DNA from: a bacterium HR12
GTDB taxonomy: Bacteria > Actinomycetota > UBA4738 > HRBIN12
DNA: 6,096 nt
Reading direction: 5' to 3'
Assembly (NCBI GenBank): GCA_002898915.1
Contig: BEHO01000080.1
Coordinates: 1-6,096 of the forward strand
Positions 5,458 to 6,096 of this stretch are shown one piece after another. The notes beneath the pieces are model-generated. The model saw nothing but the letters and a program-made list of their open reading frames with translations, had not been told where the DNA came from and searched no databases. The position numbers and the translations under genes are program-made. The stretch's first letter is position 1; each line of letters begins with the position of its first letter.

Positions 5458-6096
5458 GCGGGGCGCCCGGCGGCGCGCGTCCGAGCGGGTTCGGATTCGC
5501 GCTGCGGGATCCCTTGCCCTGGAGCGTGTTCGCGGCGGTCGCGCGAGAGGGGGAGGCCCTCGGCTACCGGGCGCTGTTCCTCCCCGAGATCACGGGCCGC
5601 GACGCCGTGGCCGCCCTCGCGGCCCTCGCCGGCGAAACACGAGAGCTGCTGCTCGGCACCGGGGTGCTGCCGATGCGCTCACGCACGCCGATGCTCACCG
5701 CGATGGGGGCGGCGACCGTGCAGGGGCGCTCGGGCGGCCGGCTGATCCTGGGGCTCGGCACGGGGGCGGTCGGGAGGGGCGCGCTCGAGGAGCTCCGGCG
5801 GACGGTGCGGGACGTACGCGACCTGCTCCGAGGGCGGACGGTCGAGCGCGGAGGCCGGAGCCTCCGCCTCGCGCTGCCCCCGGGGTCGGAGGTACCGATC
5901 TGGGTCGCGGCGATGGGGCCGAGGGCCTTCCACCTCGCGGGCGAGATCGCCGACGGCGCCCTGCTCAACTGGTGCACCCCCGAGCGGGTGGCGGAGGCGC
6001 GAGCCGCGATCGCGCGAGGTGCCGAGGCCGCGGGCCGCGACCCCGGTCGGATCACGATCGGCGTGTACGTCCGGTCCTGGGTGGGCGAGGATGCCG
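5454..6096 (+). CDS. Luciferase-like (LLM class) F420-dependent-type oxidoreductase (partial, runs off right edge)
   Basis: The first 214 residues of a cytoplasmic TIM-barrel oxidoreductase of the bacterial luciferase-like superfamily; the C-terminus lies beyond the window. Typical marks are EALGYRALFLPE (34-45), LLGTGVLP (66-73) followed by SRTP (76-79), SGGRLILGLGTG (93-104), VPIWVAAMGPRAFHLAGEIADG (147-168) and LLNWCTPERVAEA (170-182). This set resembles actinobacterial F420-linked enzymes (methylenetetrahydromethanopterin-reductase-like and F420-dependent dehydrogenases) more than FMN-linked luciferases, so F420 is the likely coenzyme; the substrate is unknown. The GTG start overlaps the preceding TGA by 4 bp and has GGGGTGG six bases upstream. 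Between the GLGTG strand (104) and RDVRDLLRG (119-127) there are only about 15 residues, shorter than the usual loop carrying a Trp-His-Gly segment, which may open or reshape the substrate pocket. Confidence 0.9.
   Translation, partial: MSGAPGGARPSGFGFALRDPLPWSVFAAVAREGEALGYRALFLPEITGRDAVAALAALAGETRELLLGTGVLPMRSRTPMLTAMGAATVQGRSGGRLILGLGTGAVGRGALEELRRTVRDVRDLLRGRTVERGGRSLRLALPPGSEVPIWVAAMGPRAFHLAGEIADGALLNWCTPERVAEARAAIARGAEAAGRDPGRITIGVYVRSWVGEDA

Noticed and set aside
5564..6055. A minus-strand open frame of 163 codons opposite the luciferase-like gene.
   Set aside because: Antisense shadow; Arg/Ser/Pro-rich without motifs, while the plus strand carries unmistakable family motifs throughout.
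1..6096. Mobile elements, attachment sites, CRISPR repeats, tRNA or rRNA genes.
   Set aside because: No transposase or integrase motif, no regularly spaced repeats, and no tRNA cloverleaf or rRNA stretch was seen; base composition is uniform across the window.

Overview
The window is a very GC-rich, densely coded bacterial stretch. Third codon positions are strongly G/C, GTG starts are common, genes overlap by 4 bp, one promoter looks leaderless (TANNNT directly before a GTG), and a luciferase-fold protein of the coenzyme F420-type family is present. Together these suggest an actinobacterium (Actinomycetota), probably uncultivated or from a poorly sampled lineage. That is an inference from style and gene content; there is no rRNA or other taxonomic marker.

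Layout: (1) positions 513 to 1 on the minus strand hold the N-terminal 171 residues of an aldehyde dehydrogenase (ALDH) that runs off the left edge. (2) Positions 514-767 are a 254-bp divergent control region with a good minus-strand promoter, a weaker plus-strand promoter and three inverted repeats. (3) Positions 768-4856 are a plus-strand catabolic operon: a gamma-aminobutyraldehyde dehydrogenase (PatD/YdcW type), a GC-rich hairpin in the 78-bp gap, a second ALDH of a different subfamily, and, with no gap at all (TAGATG), a saccharopine-dehydrogenase-fold protein resembling L-lysine 6-dehydrogenase. (4) From 4895 a separate plus-strand unit begins at a probable leaderless promoter: two small Arg/Trp-rich membrane proteins of unknown function and a luciferase-like F420-type oxidoreductase cut by the right edge. 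Neighbours in this unit overlap by 4 bp (GTGA).

Working model (inference): the first operon handles amino-aldehydes from lysine and/or polyamines. The LysDH-like enzyme would deaminate lysine at the epsilon position to allysine (in equilibrium with piperideine-6-carboxylate). The stop-start-coupled ALDH would oxidise that semialdehyde to 2-aminoadipate. The PatD-type enzyme, and its divergent paralogue, would oxidise 4-aminobutyraldehyde or 5-aminopentanal from putrescine or cadaverine. The downstream unit has no evident connection with this pathway. No mobile element, CRISPR array or RNA gene was seen. The enzymes belong to known families; what looks less described is the gene arrangement, the divergent control region and the two small membrane proteins.
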